Below are positions 1-9,264 of a stretch of DNA of 64,000 nt, piece by piece. Under the pieces are notes generated by a model. It did not search any database. It was given only the letters and a program-made list of their open reading frames with translations, and was not told the origin of the DNA. Within the stretch, counting starts at the first letter, position 1. Each line of letters opens with the position of its first letter. The stretch is from Streptomyces cyaneofuscatus. Lineage in GTDB: Bacteria; Actinomycetota; Actinomycetes; Streptomycetales; Streptomycetaceae. The stretch is taken from NCBI RefSeq assembly GCF_000718135.1, contig NZ_JOEM01000005.1, forward strand, positions 62,001 to 126,000. Reading direction: 5' to 3'. Position numbers and translations under genes: made by a program.

Positions 1-312
1 GAGGGACTCGTCCAGTGGGACGGTGCAGTTGCCGAAGCGGTAGATGCCGACCTTGTCGCCGAGGGCCTGCTTGAAGGCGGCGCCGAGCGCGAGCGCGGTG
101 TCCTCGATGGTGTGGTGGCTGTCGATGTGCAGGTCGCCCTCGGTCTTGACCGTGAGGTCGAAGAGGCCGTGGCGGCCGAGCTGGTCGAGCATGTGGTCGT
201 AGAAGCCGACCCCGGTGGCGACATCGACCTTTCCGGTGCCGTCGAGGTTGATCTCGACGAGCACGGACGTTTCCTTCGTGGTGCGTTCCACGCGGCCTAC
301 GCGGGGGCTCAT
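1..312 (-). CDS. hisB: Imidazoleglycerol-phosphate dehydratase, N-terminal part (runs off the window)
   Basis: HisB dehydrates imidazole glycerol phosphate to imidazole acetol phosphate in cytosolic histidine biosynthesis. Only the first 104 codons are present; the gene continues beyond base 1. Reading from the ATG at 312, the protein shows the family landmarks [13 protein letters not shown] (about residues 37-49) and the metal-binding stretch [14 protein letters not shown] (about 64-77), whose His and Glu residues bind the two Mn ions of the active site. The start ATG shares bases with the hisC TGA (ATGA overlap), so it is translationally coupled as the third gene of a hisD-hisC-hisB operon. 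No fused phosphatase domain precedes it, which is the usual single-function actinobacterial form. Confidence 0.95.
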   Translation of the reverse strand, partial: MSPRVGRVERTTKETSVLVEINLDGTGKVDVATGVGFYDHMLDQLGRHGLFDLTVKTEGDLHIDSHHTIEDTALALGAAFKQALGDKVGIYRFGNCTVPLDESL

Positions 313-1439
313 GCGTCGTGCTCCTTCTTGAGTTCGCGTACCGCATCGAGGAACGCGTCGTTCTCTGCCGGGGTTCCCGCGGTGACCCGCAGCCATCCCG
401 GTACGCCGTTGTCCCGGACCAGGACGCCCCGGTCGAGGATCTGCTGCCAGACGGCGTGGCTGTCGTCGAAGCGGCCGAACTGGACGAAGTTGGCGTCCGA
501 CTCGGTGACCTCGTAGCCGGTGGCGCGCAGCTCGGCCACCAGCCGGTCGCGCTCGCTCTTGAGCTGCGCGACGTACCCCAGCAGCGTATCGGTGTGCTCC
601 AGGGCGGCGAGCGCGGTGGCCTGGGTGACGGAGGAGAGGTGGTACGGCAGCCGCACCAGCTGGACCGCGTCGACCACGGCCGGGTCGGAGGCGAGGTAGC
701 CCAGGCGCAGCCCGGCGGCGCCGAACGCCTTGGACATGGTCCGGGAGACGATCAGGTTGCGGCGGCCCTCGATCAGCGGGAGCAGCGAGGGGTGGTGGCT
801 GAACTCGCCGTACGCCTCGTCGACGACGACGATCGAGGGCCCGGCGGCCTGGGCGGCGTCGTAGAGGGCGAGGACGGTGTCGGCGTCGACGGCGGTGCCG
901 GTGGGGTTGTTGGGCGAGGTGATGAAGACGACCTCGGGGCGGTGCTCGGCGATGGCGGCGCGGGCGGCCTCGACGTCGATGGTGAAGTCGTCGTTGCGCG
1001 GTCCGGAGATCCAGCCGGTGCCGGTGCCCCGGGAGATCAGGGCGTGCATCGAGTACGACGGTTCGAAGCCGATCGCGGTGCGGCCGGGCCCGCCGAAGGT
1101 CTGGAGGAGCTGCTGGAGGACCTCGTTGGAGCCGTTGGCGGCCCAGACGTTGGCCGCCGTGACCGGGTGGCCCGCTGTGCGGCTCAGGTAGCGGGCCAGC
1201 TCGGTGCGGAGCTCGACGGCGTCCCGGTCGGGGTAGCGGTTGAGGCCGCGGGCGGCCTCGCGGACCCGCTCGGCGATGCGGTCGACCAGGGCCTCGGGGA
1301 GCGGGTAGGGGTTCTCGTTGGTGTTGAGGCGTACGGGGACGTCGAGCTGGGGCGCGCCGTACGGGGACTGGCCGCGCAGCTCGTCGCGGATGGGGAGCTC
1401 GTCCCAGGGGTTGAGGGGGGCGGTGCTGTCGTACGTCAC
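309..1439 (-). CDS. hisC: Histidinol-phosphate aminotransferase
   Basis: HisC is a PLP-dependent class I/II aminotransferase that converts imidazole acetol phosphate and glutamate to histidinol phosphate. The 376-residue protein shows the substrate-site motif NTNENPYP (about 39-46), SPNNPTG (175-181), the DEAYGEF block that contacts PLP (207-213), and SRTMSKAFG with Lys237 as the Schiff-base lysine. The GTG at 1439 was chosen because it overlaps the hisD stop as GTGA and because the protein then starts just before the conserved family N-terminus. The reading frame stays open far upstream, but that stretch is only the antisense-frame shadow of hisD. Its own stop overlaps the hisB ATG. Confidence 0.96.
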   Translation of the reverse strand: MTYDSTAPLNPWDELPIRDELRGQSPYGAPQLDVPVRLNTNENPYPLPEALVDRIAERVREAARGLNRYPDRDAVELRTELARYLSRTAGHPVTAANVWAANGSNEVLQQLLQTFGGPGRTAIGFEPSYSMHALISRGTGTGWISGPRNDDFTIDVEAARAAIAEHRPEVVFITSPNNPTGTAVDADTVLALYDAAQAAGPSIVVVDEAYGEFSHHPSLLPLIEGRRNLIVSRTMSKAFGAAGLRLGYLASDPAVVDAVQLVRLPYHLSSVTQATALAALEHTDTLLGYVAQLKSERDRLVAELRATGYEVTESDANFVQFGRFDDSHAVWQQILDRGVLVRDNGVPGWLRVTAGTPAENDAFLDAVRELKKEHDA

Positions 1440-2758
1440 TGCTGCGGAACCTTCCAGCCGAACCTTGCCTTGAGCGCTGCGCCGTGGGCGGGGAGGTCCT
1501 CCGCCTCGGCGAGGGTCACCACATGGTGGGTGACCTCGGCGAGCGCGTCGCGGGTGTAGTCGACGATGTGGATGCCGCGCAGGAAGGACTGCACGGAGAG
1601 GCCCGAGGAGTGGCAGGCGCAGCCGCCGGTGGGCAGGACGTGGTTGGAGCCGGCGCAGTAGTCGCCGAGCGAGACGGGGGCCCAGGGGCCGACGAAGATC
1701 GCTCCGGCGTTGCGGACCCGGTCGGCGACGGCGGCGGCGTCGGCGGTCTGGATCTCCAGGTGCTCGGCACCGTACGCGTCGACGACCTTGAGGCCGTCCT
1801 CGATCGACGAGACGAGCACGATCGCGGACTGGCGGCCGGCCAGCGCGGGCTCGATGCGGTCCTTGATGTGCTTGGAGGCGGCAACCTGCGGGGCCAGCTC
1901 CGCCTCGGTGGCGGCGGCCAGCTCCGCGGAGTCGGTGACCAGGACGGCGGCGGCCATCGGGTCGTGCTCGGCCTGGCTGATCAGGTCGGCGGCCACGTGC
2001 ACCGGGTCGGCGGTGGCGTCGGCGAGGATCGCGATCTCGGTGGGCCCTGCCTCGGCGTCGATGCCGATGCGGCCCTTGAGGAGGCGCTTGGCGGCGGCGA
2101 CGTAGATGTTGCCGGGGCCGGTGACCAGGTTGACCGGGAGGCAGTCCTCGGTGCCGTACGCGAACATCGCGACGGCCTGGGCGCCGCCCGCCGCGTACAC
2201 CTCGTCGACGCCGAGCAGGGCGCAGGCGGCGAGGATCGTGGGGTGCGGGAGGCCGCCGAAGTCCTTCTGCGGCGGAGAGGCCACGGCGATGCCCTCGACG
2301 CCCGCCTCCTGGGCCGGGACGACGTTCATCACGACGGAGGAGGGGTAGACCGAGCGGCCGCCGGGGACGTAGAGCCCGACGCGCTCGACGGGGACCCACT
2401 TCTCGGTGACGGTGCCGCCGGGGACGACCTGGGTGGTGTGCGTGGTGCGGCGCTGCTCGCGGTGGACGAGGCGGGCGCGGCGGATCGACTCCTCCAGCGC
2501 GGCGCGGACGGCCGGGTCCAGCTCGTCCAGGGCCTTCGTCAGCGCCTCGGCGGGCACCCGGACCGATGCGATCCGGACACCGTCGAACTTCTCCCCCCAC
2601 TCGATCACTGCCGCGGAGCCGCGATGGCGTACGTCCTCGCAGATGGGCCGCACCGTCTCCAGGGCGGCTTCCACGTCGAACTCGGCACGGGGCAGCAGGT
2701 CGCGCAGGGCAGCACCCTCGGGGAGGGTGTCGCCGCGCAGATCGATTCGAGAGATCAC
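1436..2758 (-). CDS. hisD: Histidinol dehydrogenase
   Basis: HisD performs the last two steps of histidine synthesis, the NAD-dependent four-electron oxidation of histidinol to histidine. The 440-residue protein matches the family over its whole length. It has the [12 protein letters not shown] loop, SQAEHDPMA with a conserved Gln and His, the [23 protein letters not shown] segment (split here only for naming) that carries zinc and catalytic residues, and the C-terminal [12 protein letters not shown] helix. It is the first gene of the operon. No Shine-Dalgarno sequence precedes the GTG at 2758. On the coding strand a GAGAAT hexamer lies a few bases ahead of the GTG, which would suit a leaderless transcript, but this is only an inference. 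Confidence 0.96.
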   Translation of the reverse strand: MISRIDLRGDTLPEGAALRDLLPRAEFDVEAALETVRPICEDVRHRGSAAVIEWGEKFDGVRIASVRVPAEALTKALDELDPAVRAALEESIRRARLVHREQRRTTHTTQVVPGGTVTEKWVPVERVGLYVPGGRSVYPSSVVMNVVPAQEAGVEGIAVASPPQKDFGGLPHPTILAACALLGVDEVYAAGGAQAVAMFAYGTEDCLPVNLVTGPGNIYVAAAKRLLKGRIGIDAEAGPTEIAILADATADPVHVAADLISQAEHDPMAAAVLVTDSAELAAATEAELAPQVAASKHIKDRIEPALAGRQSAIVLVSSIEDGLKVVDAYGAEHLEIQTADAAAVADRVRNAGAIFVGPWAPVSLGDYCAGSNHVLPTGGCACHSSGLSVQSFLRGIHIVDYTRDALAEVTHHVVTLAEAEDLPAHGAALKARFGWKVPQQ

Positions 2759-2926
2759 ACCGCAATTCTCGCAGACCGCTCGGGACGCCCGGTCGCCCGT
2801 ATCACTGGCTGATACATGTCTCGGCCAACTCGGGCCGTGCCCGCTGTCACTGCTGACCGATAGCTTTCACACCGTCACACAGAGGGAAGAACAGCACTAC
2901 AGGATGTGTGCACGGAGGGAGCGGCC

Positions 2927-4528
2927 GTGACCGAGCCGCACGAAGGCGATATCCCGGACGGGCTCAGCGCAGCGGAGCTGGGCATGTGGCAGTCCTTCCG
3001 GAACGGGACGACCTACGACTTACGTACGTACGACTCCGCCCGCAACGATCCGTTCGGCCCGCACTCCTGGGGGCCCGAGCGGAGTGTCGGCGCGCGGACG
3101 GTGGCGCGGCTGCTGCTGAGCGGGCCACCGGCGCGGCCGGGCCGGGTGGCGGCGCTGAAGCTCCGGGGGGTGCGGATCACCGGGAAGCTGGATCTGGCGG
3201 GTGGGCGGGTCTCGCCGTACGTGGAGCTGACCGGCTGCCGTTTCGAGCAGGAGGTGGTGCTCCCGGAGTGCCATTTCACGACGTTGCGGATGGTGGGCTG
3301 TCTGCTGCCCCGGCTGGAGGCGGCCCGGCTGCACACGGAGGGCGATCTGCATCTGCCGCGCTGCCGGATCGACCGGGGCATCCGGCTCACGGACGCCCAG
3401 ATCGGCACGGACCTGCTGATCAACCAGCTGAGCGTGGGGCCCGACCGGCACGGCCGGGCCTTCGTCGGGGACGGCATGTCGGTCGCCCAGGATCTCCAGG
3501 CCGAGATGATCGAGACGCATGGGGAGCTGAGCCTGCGCGGGACGAAGGTGGGCGGTTCGCTGAGCCTGCGGGGCAGCCATCTGCGGGCGGCGGAGGACCG
3601 GCGCGCGCTGAACGCGCCGCAGCTGACGGTGGAGCGCACGCTCTACATGACCGAGGCGTGGGTGAGCGTCGACACCGGGAACCAGGGCACGACTCCCCCG
3701 TACGGCGTGGTCTACGCCCCGACCCCGGCGCGCGGGACCCGGTCGCAGATCTTCGAGTGCAAGGGCGGGGTGCGGCTGGACGACGGGCGGTTCGGGGACG
3801 CGGTGGACCTGCACAAGGCCCGGTTCTCGATGACCCGGCAGGAGGAGCTGTCGCTGCGCCGGATCGTCACGCCGGAGCTGCGGTTCAACGCGGAGCGGCC
3901 GGAGGAGGGCCGGGTCGTGCTGAACGGGGCGAAGGTGGTGACCCTGATCGACCTGTCCACCAGCTGGCCGGGGCCCGGGGGTCTGGCGATGGGCGGTTTC
4001 GTCTACGAGAACCTCGTCCCGTACGGCCATTTCCCGCTGTCGCGGCGGCTGGAGTGGGTGCTGGCGGCGACCCCGGAGTACGTCCCCGAGCCGTACGAGC
4101 GGCTCGCGACGGTGCTGCGCGGCAGCGGGGAGGACGCGGACGCGCGGGAGGTGCTGCTGGCCAAGCAGCGCCGCCGCCGGGAGACGCTGCCGCCCGCCGC
4201 GAAGGCCTGGGGGTTCCTCCAGGACTGGACGGTGGCGTACGGGTACCGGCCGGGGCGGGCGGCGGTGTGGATGGCGGTGCTGTGGGCGGCGGGCACGGCG
4301 GCCTTCTCGCAGTACGACCCGTTGACGATCAAGAACGACGAGTCGCCGCTGTGGAATCCGGCGCTCTACGCGCTGGACCTCCTCATCCCCGTGGTCAACC
4401 TCGGCCAGGACGGTTACTGGCGGATGGAGGGCGGCTGGCAGTGGGCGGCGGCCGGTCTGGTGCTCGTGGGGTGGATATTGGCCACGACGGTAGCCGCGGG
4501 AGCCTCCCGGCTGCTGCGCAGGGGCTGA
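2927..4528 (+). CDS. Pentapeptide-repeat-like protein with a C-terminal membrane domain
   Basis: A protein of 533 residues whose function I cannot name. The first roughly 350 residues contain many degenerate right-handed beta-helix type repeats (for example ELTGCRFEQEVVL, RLHTEGDLHLPRCR and SLRGTKVGGSLSL), in which a small or hydrophobic residue recurs every five positions. After a helical linker near residues 385-430 there are two likely membrane segments (about 445-462 and 505-525) ending in a basic tail, RLLRRG. The GTG at 2927 was chosen because GGAGG lies at 2914-2918; an upstream ATG in frame at 2906 has no comparable site. It is divergent from hisD. Automated annotations of Streptomyces homologues often say oxidoreductase, but I see no cofactor motif to support that. 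Confidence 0.85.
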   Translation: MTEPHEGDIPDGLSAAELGMWQSFRNGTTYDLRTYDSARNDPFGPHSWGPERSVGARTVARLLLSGPPARPGRVAALKLRGVRITGKLDLAGGRVSPYVELTGCRFEQEVVLPECHFTTLRMVGCLLPRLEAARLHTEGDLHLPRCRIDRGIRLTDAQIGTDLLINQLSVGPDRHGRAFVGDGMSVAQDLQAEMIETHGELSLRGTKVGGSLSLRGSHLRAAEDRRALNAPQLTVERTLYMTEAWVSVDTGNQGTTPPYGVVYAPTPARGTRSQIFECKGGVRLDDGRFGDAVDLHKARFSMTRQEELSLRRIVTPELRFNAERPEEGRVVLNGAKVVTLIDLSTSWPGPGGLAMGGFVYENLVPYGHFPLSRRLEWVLAATPEYVPEPYERLATVLRGSGEDADAREVLLAKQRRRRETLPPAAKAWGFLQDWTVAYGYRPGRAAVWMAVLWAAGTAAFSQYDPLTIKNDESPLWNPALYALDLLIPVVNLGQDGYWRMEGGWQWAAAGLVLVGWILATTVAAGASRLLRRG

Positions 4529-4718
4529 CCGAAACGGCAGCTCGAACCGGGTGAGGGTGGCCGGGACCGGCGGTTCCGAGGGATGCGCGGGGCCGCTGTG
4601 ACGCCGGTGACGAGGTGCCTGGAGGGTCATGTTCAAGCCACCGCCGGACATTTCCTTTGCCCTTTCTTGACCCGGCCGGATACAACCCATCCACTCGGCA
4701 CAGAAGCTTCACAGCGCA

Positions 4719-4747
4719 GCCCTGGCGCGGCCCTCACCAGGGCTTTT
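4719..4747 (+). terminator. Hairpin with T-tract just ahead of the next gene
   Basis: GCCCTGG (4719-4725) pairs with CCAGGGC (4737-4743) and is followed by TTTT. It looks like a weak intrinsic terminator or attenuator. It lies 14 bases before the ATG at 4762, an odd place for a terminator of the gene that ends at 4528. Confidence 0.4.
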
Positions 4748-4761
4748 CAATGGTCTGCACC

Positions 4762-5790
4762 ATGGCCTTCCTTCGCGCTCTGCTCAGTACCGCGCGCATG
4801 ATCCGGCACAGCCCTCCGCTGTCCGCCGGACTGCCCGCGGATGACGCCGTGCTGCTCGACGCCCCCGACGAGCAACTCTCCCCGGCGCTGGTGGCCGCTG
4901 CCCTCGGCGACCCCGAACCGGCCGCCAAACTGCTCGCCACCACCCGGGACTCCGCCGACTGGGAGAACCGCGACCGCTATCTCGGCCGGCTCGTCACCTT
5001 CGCCCGCCACCGGGACGGCTGGCTCACCGACTGGCTGGCCGCCGCCCCGCGCGACCCGGACGCCCTGCTGGTCAAGGCGGAGCTCGCGGTCCGCCGGGCC
5101 TGGGAGTCGCCCGCCCGCGCGGAACGGCTCCACGAGGTCGGCCCGCTGATCACCGCCGCCGCCGAGGCGGACCCGCGCGACCCGGTCCCCTGGCGGCTCG
5201 CCCTGGACCACGCCCGCGGCACCCACGCCACGCACACCGCCTTCGAGTCGCTGTGGGAACAGGCGATACGGCGCTCCGCGCACCACTACGGCTGCCATGT
5301 GGCGGCGCTGCGCTACCTCTCGGCCGCCTGGTACGGCTCGCACCGCGAGTGCTTCGACTTCGCCGAGCGGGCCGCCGAGGACGCCGTACCCCACTCCCTG
5401 GTGCAGGCCCTGCCGGTCCGGGCGGCCTTCGCCCTCCTCCTGGACACCCAGGCGCTCGGCCGCACCACCTCCGTACTGGAGGAGCGGATCGACGCGGCGG
5501 CCGACGCGGCCATCCGGCTGTCGGCCGCCTACCGCCCCGGCGACCCGTGGCCCGCCGAGGTCCGCAACCTCCTCGCGTACGTGCTCCTCGCCCGGGGGCG
5601 CTGGGGCGAGGCGCTGGAGCAGTTCACGCTGATCGGGCAGCACGCGACGTCGTTCCCGTGGTCCTCGGTCTCCGACGACGCCCTGGGCCGGTTCCTCGAC
5701 GCACGGGACGGCGCACGGCTCCAGGTGGCCTCCGTGACCCCCTTGCGGAACCGGGCCGACCGCGGACGCCCGCGCGGCCATTACGCTTGA
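4762..5790 (+). CDS. Conserved hypothetical helical-repeat protein
   Basis: The product has about 342 residues, is rich in Ala, Leu and Arg, and is almost certainly all-helical, with TPR- or HEAT-like spacing (alternating helices such as LLVKAELAVRRAW, HVAALRYLSAAWYG and LLAYVLLARGRWGEALEQF). No enzymatic motif, signal peptide or membrane segment is visible. The start is uncertain. The frame is open to 4615 and has ATGs at 4750, 4762 and 4798, none with a good ribosome binding site; I use 4762 (MAFLRALLST). The gene ends five bases before the next start, so the pair is probably co-transcribed. The function is unknown, and a protein-protein scaffold is the most that can be inferred. Confidence 0.75.
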   Translation: MAFLRALLSTARMIRHSPPLSAGLPADDAVLLDAPDEQLSPALVAAALGDPEPAAKLLATTRDSADWENRDRYLGRLVTFARHRDGWLTDWLAAAPRDPDALLVKAELAVRRAWESPARAERLHEVGPLITAAAEADPRDPVPWRLALDHARGTHATHTAFESLWEQAIRRSAHHYGCHVAALRYLSAAWYGSHRECFDFAERAAEDAVPHSLVQALPVRAAFALLLDTQALGRTTSVLEERIDAAADAAIRLSAAYRPGDPWPAEVRNLLAYVLLARGRWGEALEQFTLIGQHATSFPWSSVSDDALGRFLDARDGARLQVASVTPLRNRADRGRPRGHYA

Positions 5791-5795
5791 GCGTT

Positions 5796-6560
5796 GTGAC
5801 CACCGCCCGTCTCCCCCTTTTCCCGCTCAACACGGTGCTGTTCCCCGGCCTCGTGCTGCCGCTCAACGTGTTCGAGGAGCGGTATCGCGCCATGATGCGG
5901 GAGCTGCTGAAGAGCGACGAGGACGAACCTCGCCGCTTCGTCGTGGTCGCGATCCGCGACGGCCGCGAGACCGCGGTGACGGGCACCGGCATGCCGGACC
6001 CCGTCGCCTCCGCACCCCCCGCCGAGCGCGCGCCCGCCGAGGGCTTCGGCCCCGACCCCATCCAGACCTTCCACCGGGTCGGCTGCATCGCCGACGCGGC
6101 GACCATCCATGAGCGCCCGGACGGCAGCTTCGAGGTCCTGGCCACCGGCACCACCCGGGTCAGGCTGCTCTCGATCGACGCGAGCGGCCCGTATCTGAGC
6201 GCCGAGGTCGAGGAGGTCACCGAGGAGCCGCCCGCCGAGGACGAGGCCGACGAGGCCGGAGCCCTGGCGGAGGGCGTCCTGCGGGCGTTCCGCGCCTACC
6301 AGAAGAGGCTGGCGGGAGCGACCGAACGCTCACTCGCCACCGGCTCCGAGCTGCCCGACGACCCCTCCGTGGTCTCCTACCTGGTCGCGGCGGCCACCGT
6401 CCTGGACGTCCCCACCAAGCAGCGGCTCCTCCAGGCCCCGGACACCGCGACGCGCCTGCGCGAGGAGCTGACGCTGCTGCGCCGGGAGACGGCGGTCATC
6501 CGCCACCTGCCCTCGCTCCCCGCACCGGACCTGACCCGCGCCCCCACCCACCCCAACTGA
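5796..6560 (+). CDS. Lon N-terminal substrate-binding-domain protein
   Basis: A stand-alone relative of the N-terminal domain of Lon protease, 254 residues. It begins with the typical LPLFPLNTVLFPGLVLPLNVF-type strand, followed by FEERYRAMMRELL (about 10-40), the central HRVGCIADA segment, GSFEVLATGTTRVRLL near the middle, and a helical C-terminal half. There is no ATPase or Ser-Lys protease domain, so it cannot degrade protein on its own; stand-alone members are thought to bind proteins. The GTG at 5796 lies five bases after the previous stop, which points to coupled translation. It is followed 17 bases later by the ybaK-like gene. Confidence 0.85.
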   Translation: MTTARLPLFPLNTVLFPGLVLPLNVFEERYRAMMRELLKSDEDEPRRFVVVAIRDGRETAVTGTGMPDPVASAPPAERAPAEGFGPDPIQTFHRVGCIADAATIHERPDGSFEVLATGTTRVRLLSIDASGPYLSAEVEEVTEEPPAEDEADEAGALAEGVLRAFRAYQKRLAGATERSLATGSELPDDPSVVSYLVAAATVLDVPTKQRLLQAPDTATRLREELTLLRRETAVIRHLPSLPAPDLTRAPTHPN

Positions 6561-6577
6561 ACAAGGATTCCGTACCG

Positions 6578-7075
6578 GTGGCGAAGAAGCCGAAGAAGCA
6601 GTCGGGCGGCACCCCCGCCACGGTCGCCCTGACCGCGGCGGGCACCGCCTTCACGCTCCGCCCCTACGACCACGACCCGGCCTCCACCTCCTACGGCGAG
6701 GAGGCCGCCGAGGCCCTGGGCGTCTCCCCCGACCGGGTCTTCAAGACCCTGGTCGCGGACGTCGACGGCGAGCTGACGGTCGCGGTCGTCCCGGTGGCCG
6801 GCTCCCTGGACCTCAAGGCCCTGGCGTCCGCGGTGGGCGGCAAGCGCGCCACGATGGCGGACCCGGCGGCCGCGGAACGCACCACGGGCTACGTCCGGGG
6901 CGGCATTTCCCCCCTGGGCCAGCGCAAACGCCTGCGCACGGTGCTGGACGCGTCGGCCCGGACGCACGCCACGATCTGCGTCTCGGCGGGGCGCCGGGGC
7001 CTGCAGGTGGAGCTGGCGGCGACGGATCTGGCGGAGCTGACGGGGGCGGTGTTCGCGGAGATCGGCCGCGGCTAG
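6578..7075 (+). CDS. ybaK: YbaK-type Cys-tRNA(Pro) deacylase
   Basis: A cytosolic editing protein that hydrolyses Cys mischarged on tRNA(Pro). At 165 residues it is the usual size for the YbaK/EbsC family. The key lysine sits in the RVFKTLVADVDGEL segment (about residue 51). AVVPVAGSLDLKALA, a RTTGYVRGGISPLGQRKRL block with the GGxSPxG loop, and a late ICVSAGRRGLQVEL strand are all present. The GTG at 6578 is preceded by AAGGA (6563-6567). It is the last gene of the plus-strand group and runs into the repeat cluster that follows. Confidence 0.92.
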   Translation: MAKKPKKQSGGTPATVALTAAGTAFTLRPYDHDPASTSYGEEAAEALGVSPDRVFKTLVADVDGELTVAVVPVAGSLDLKALASAVGGKRATMADPAAAERTTGYVRGGISPLGQRKRLRTVLDASARTHATICVSAGRRGLQVELAATDLAELTGAVFAEIGRG

Positions 7076-7077
7076 GC

Positions 7078-7475
7078 CCACCCGGGGGCGCTGCCCCCGA
7101 ACCCCCGCGCCTCAAACGCCGGCGGGGCTGAAAAGACGTCCTCAAACGCCGGACGGGCTGGATTTGCCGCCCGGCACAATCCAGCCCCTCCGGCGCTTGA
7201 GGAGCGGGGTCCGGGGCGAAACCCCGAAACCAGCCCGTCCGGCACTTGAGGACAAACCAGGGTCCGGGGCGGAACCCCCAAACCAGCCCGTCCGGCGCTT
7301 GAGGACAAAGCGGGGCCCGGGGCGGAACCCCCAAACCAGCCCCTCCGGCGCTTCAGGAGCGAGGTCCGGGGCGGAGCCGCCAAACCAGCCCGTCCGGCGC
7401 TTGAGGACAAAGCGGGGTCCGGGGCAGCGCCCCGGTTTCGGGAAGGGGCGGGGAGGGGAACAGCCCGCCGCAGGC
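7078..7475. repeat. Cluster of a dispersed Streptomyces-type intergenic repeat
   Basis: This gene-free stretch contains five direct, imperfect copies of a unit of about 50 bases starting CAGCCCSTCCGGCGCTTGAG, at about 7182, 7230, 7281, 7336 and 7386. Each continues with a GGTCCGGGGC segment and CAAAC or similar. Two inverted partial copies (CTCAAACGCCGG) lie at about 7111 and 7141. The left edge reads GGGGGCGCTGCCCCCGAACC and the right edge GGTTTCGGGAAGGGGCGGGG. The same edges and core recur at 31010-31225. Many frames are open here because of the composition, but none looks coding. Confidence 0.85.
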
Positions 7476-7490
7476 GCCCCACCCGCGGCG

Positions 7491-8228
7491 CTACGACGCC
7501 CCCGAGCCCCCACCCGGCGCCGGCGGCCCACCAGGCCCGACAGACCCACCGGACCCACCAGGCCCACCGGCCCCACCAGCCCCCGGCTCCCCGTAATACG
7601 ACGTCCACCCCTCCCCCACCCAAGCCGGCTCAGGCTCCCGCACTCCGAACGCCGCCGTCAGCAGGACATGCACCGCCAGCGCCACGAACGGCCACACCAG
7701 CACCGCCACCACCACCGCGTGCAGCTCCAGCGGCGCGTCGAAGACGACCCCCTTGCCGACCACCCGCGCCCGGGCCACCACGTCGGAGGACGGCCCCAGC
7801 CAGATCCCCACCCGCCAGGCCAGCAGTGAGCCGAGCACCCCGCCCAGCGCGAGTCCCACCACCACGAGGACACCGCCCCGCCGCAGCCGCCAGGCGACGA
7901 CGGCCGCCGACAGCACGCCGAACACGGCCGCCAGCAGGACGAACGTTCCGTCCGCCCCGATCGCCTCCTCGCCCTCGCTGTTCTGCAGGAAGACGGCGCT
8001 GCCGTCGGAGACCAGAGGGACGCGGGGCGCCAGCCACAGCCACAGCAGCCCGAGCGCGATACCGGCGAGCGCCACGAGCACCAGGACCACGGCGGCCTGA
8101 CGGAGCTCCGTCGCCGTGTCCGGGTCGTCGGGCGAGCCGTACGCGGGCGCGAGGTGGGAGCCCGAGGGCGGGCTCTGCCACGGATCGTGCGGGTTCGGCT
8201 GGTGAGGCGGCGTCAGAGGTGCGGTCAC
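7491..8228 (-). CDS. DUF2567-like integral membrane protein
   Basis: A 245-residue membrane protein. After a proline-rich N-terminal tail (PPHQPNPHDPWQSPPSG) it has four likely transmembrane segments (about residues 42-65, 97-115, 118-140 and 170-200) and ends in a Gly/Pro/Ala-rich tail from about 225. The pattern is that of the actinobacterial DUF2567 group, recalled from memory. The GTG at 8228 (VTAPLTPPHQ) is preferred over an upstream ATG at 8288 because homologous proteins begin close to this tail. It lies downstream of the ABC exporter genes on the same strand, so it may share their transcript; its role is unknown. Confidence 0.75.
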   Translation of the reverse strand: MTAPLTPPHQPNPHDPWQSPPSGSHLAPAYGSPDDPDTATELRQAAVVLVLVALAGIALGLLWLWLAPRVPLVSDGSAVFLQNSEGEEAIGADGTFVLLAAVFGVLSAAVVAWRLRRGGVLVVVGLALGGVLGSLLAWRVGIWLGPSSDVVARARVVGKGVVFDAPLELHAVVVAVLVWPFVALAVHVLLTAAFGVREPEPAWVGEGWTSYYGEPGAGGAGGPGGSGGSVGPGGPPAPGGGSGAS

Positions 8229-8333
8229 CGTGCCATCGTGCCAGGCCACCCTGTGCGGCGCCTCACCGGCTGCCGCACCCGTCCACACGGCACACCACCG
8301 GCGTACCGCACGCCACCGGCGTACGACACGCCC

Positions 8334-9167
8334 CTACCGCACCGCCGCCCGCCGGTACGCCCACGTGGCGACCGCCAGCGACAGCACCCCCACCACCGCA
8401 CAGACCGCGAGGAAGAGGCCGATCATGCCCCAGTCCGGCGAGGCGTCGAAGGAGCGGGCCAGCGCCTCGACCCCGTACGTCGAGGGCAGCAGGTCCCGCG
8501 CCCACCCCACCGGCTCCGGCAGCCGGTCGGCCGGCAGCACCCCGAGCAGCAGGGCCGCGGACATGCCCAGCTGCCCCAGCAGCGTGGCGAGCTCCTGGCG
8601 CGGCGCGAGCAGCCCGAGAGCCGCCCCCAGACCGGCCAGGGCGGCGCCGGAGAGCGGGATGACGGCGACCAGGACCCACAGATGGGTCATCGGGAGCTGG
8701 AACAGCACGCTCCCGGTGATCGCCGTGAAGACCGTGCCGGGCACGGTGAACGAGGCGTACGCGGCCGCCGCCCCCAGCACCACCGCGGCGGGCGGCACCG
8801 GCAGGGTGGCGTAGTGGTCGAGCCCGCCGCCGGCCCGCAGCTGGCCGAAGTACTGGGCGAGCAGGTTGAGCGCGACGAACGCCACGACCAGCACGCTGGA
8901 GCCGGCGACCACGGCACGCGCCTCGGCCCCGCCGTCGACGACGCCCCGCATCAGGACCATGATCCCGACGGACTGGAAGGTCGCCACGAAGAGCAGCGGG
9001 ATCCGGGCGACCCGGGCCCGGGAGAGCTGGGCGCGGTAGACGGCGGCCAGCGAGGGCAGCAGCCGGGCGCGCGGCGCGAGCGGGGCGGGCACGGTCCGCG
9101 CGGCGGAGCCGGTGGGCCGGGGCCGGGTCCGCGACGGTGCGGTCCTGGCCGGAATGATGCTCGTCAC
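8334..9167 (-). CDS. ABC-2 type exporter, permease subunit
   Basis: A 277-residue membrane subunit of a DrrB-like (ABC-2) export system. After a basic cytosolic N-terminus it has six hydrophobic segments, starting about residues 55, 88, 125, 160, 190 and 245. The conserved ABC-2 pattern LLPSTYGVEALARSFD precedes the last segment. It starts with GTG at 9167, 97 bases downstream of the ATPase gene, and is presumably translated from the same mRNA. The pair would export a hydrophobic compound such as a drug or lipid, or form part of a resistance system; nothing here identifies the substrate. Confidence 0.88.
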   Translation of the reverse strand: MTSIIPARTAPSRTRPRPTGSAARTVPAPLAPRARLLPSLAAVYRAQLSRARVARIPLLFVATFQSVGIMVLMRGVVDGGAEARAVVAGSSVLVVAFVALNLLAQYFGQLRAGGGLDHYATLPVPPAAVVLGAAAAYASFTVPGTVFTAITGSVLFQLPMTHLWVLVAVIPLSGAALAGLGAALGLLAPRQELATLLGQLGMSAALLLGVLPADRLPEPVGWARDLLPSTYGVEALARSFDASPDWGMIGLFLAVCAVVGVLSLAVATWAYRRAAVR

Positions 9168-9264
9168 CTGAGGCCGCTCCCCTTACACCCGTCCAGTACA
9201 TCCACCGCGCCCACCACTACGTACGGTGCCTGCGCCCCGTTCAGCGCCCCGCGTCCCCGGATCC

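Noticed and set aside
309..2765. A very long open frame through hisC and upstream
   Set aside because: Its upper half is an out-of-frame shadow of hisD, rich in Arg/Pro/Gly; the real hisC starts at 1439.
7081..7829. Possible proteins in the repeat cluster at 7076-7490
   Set aside because: The frames are made of repeated GC-rich units with no start signals or conserved domain.
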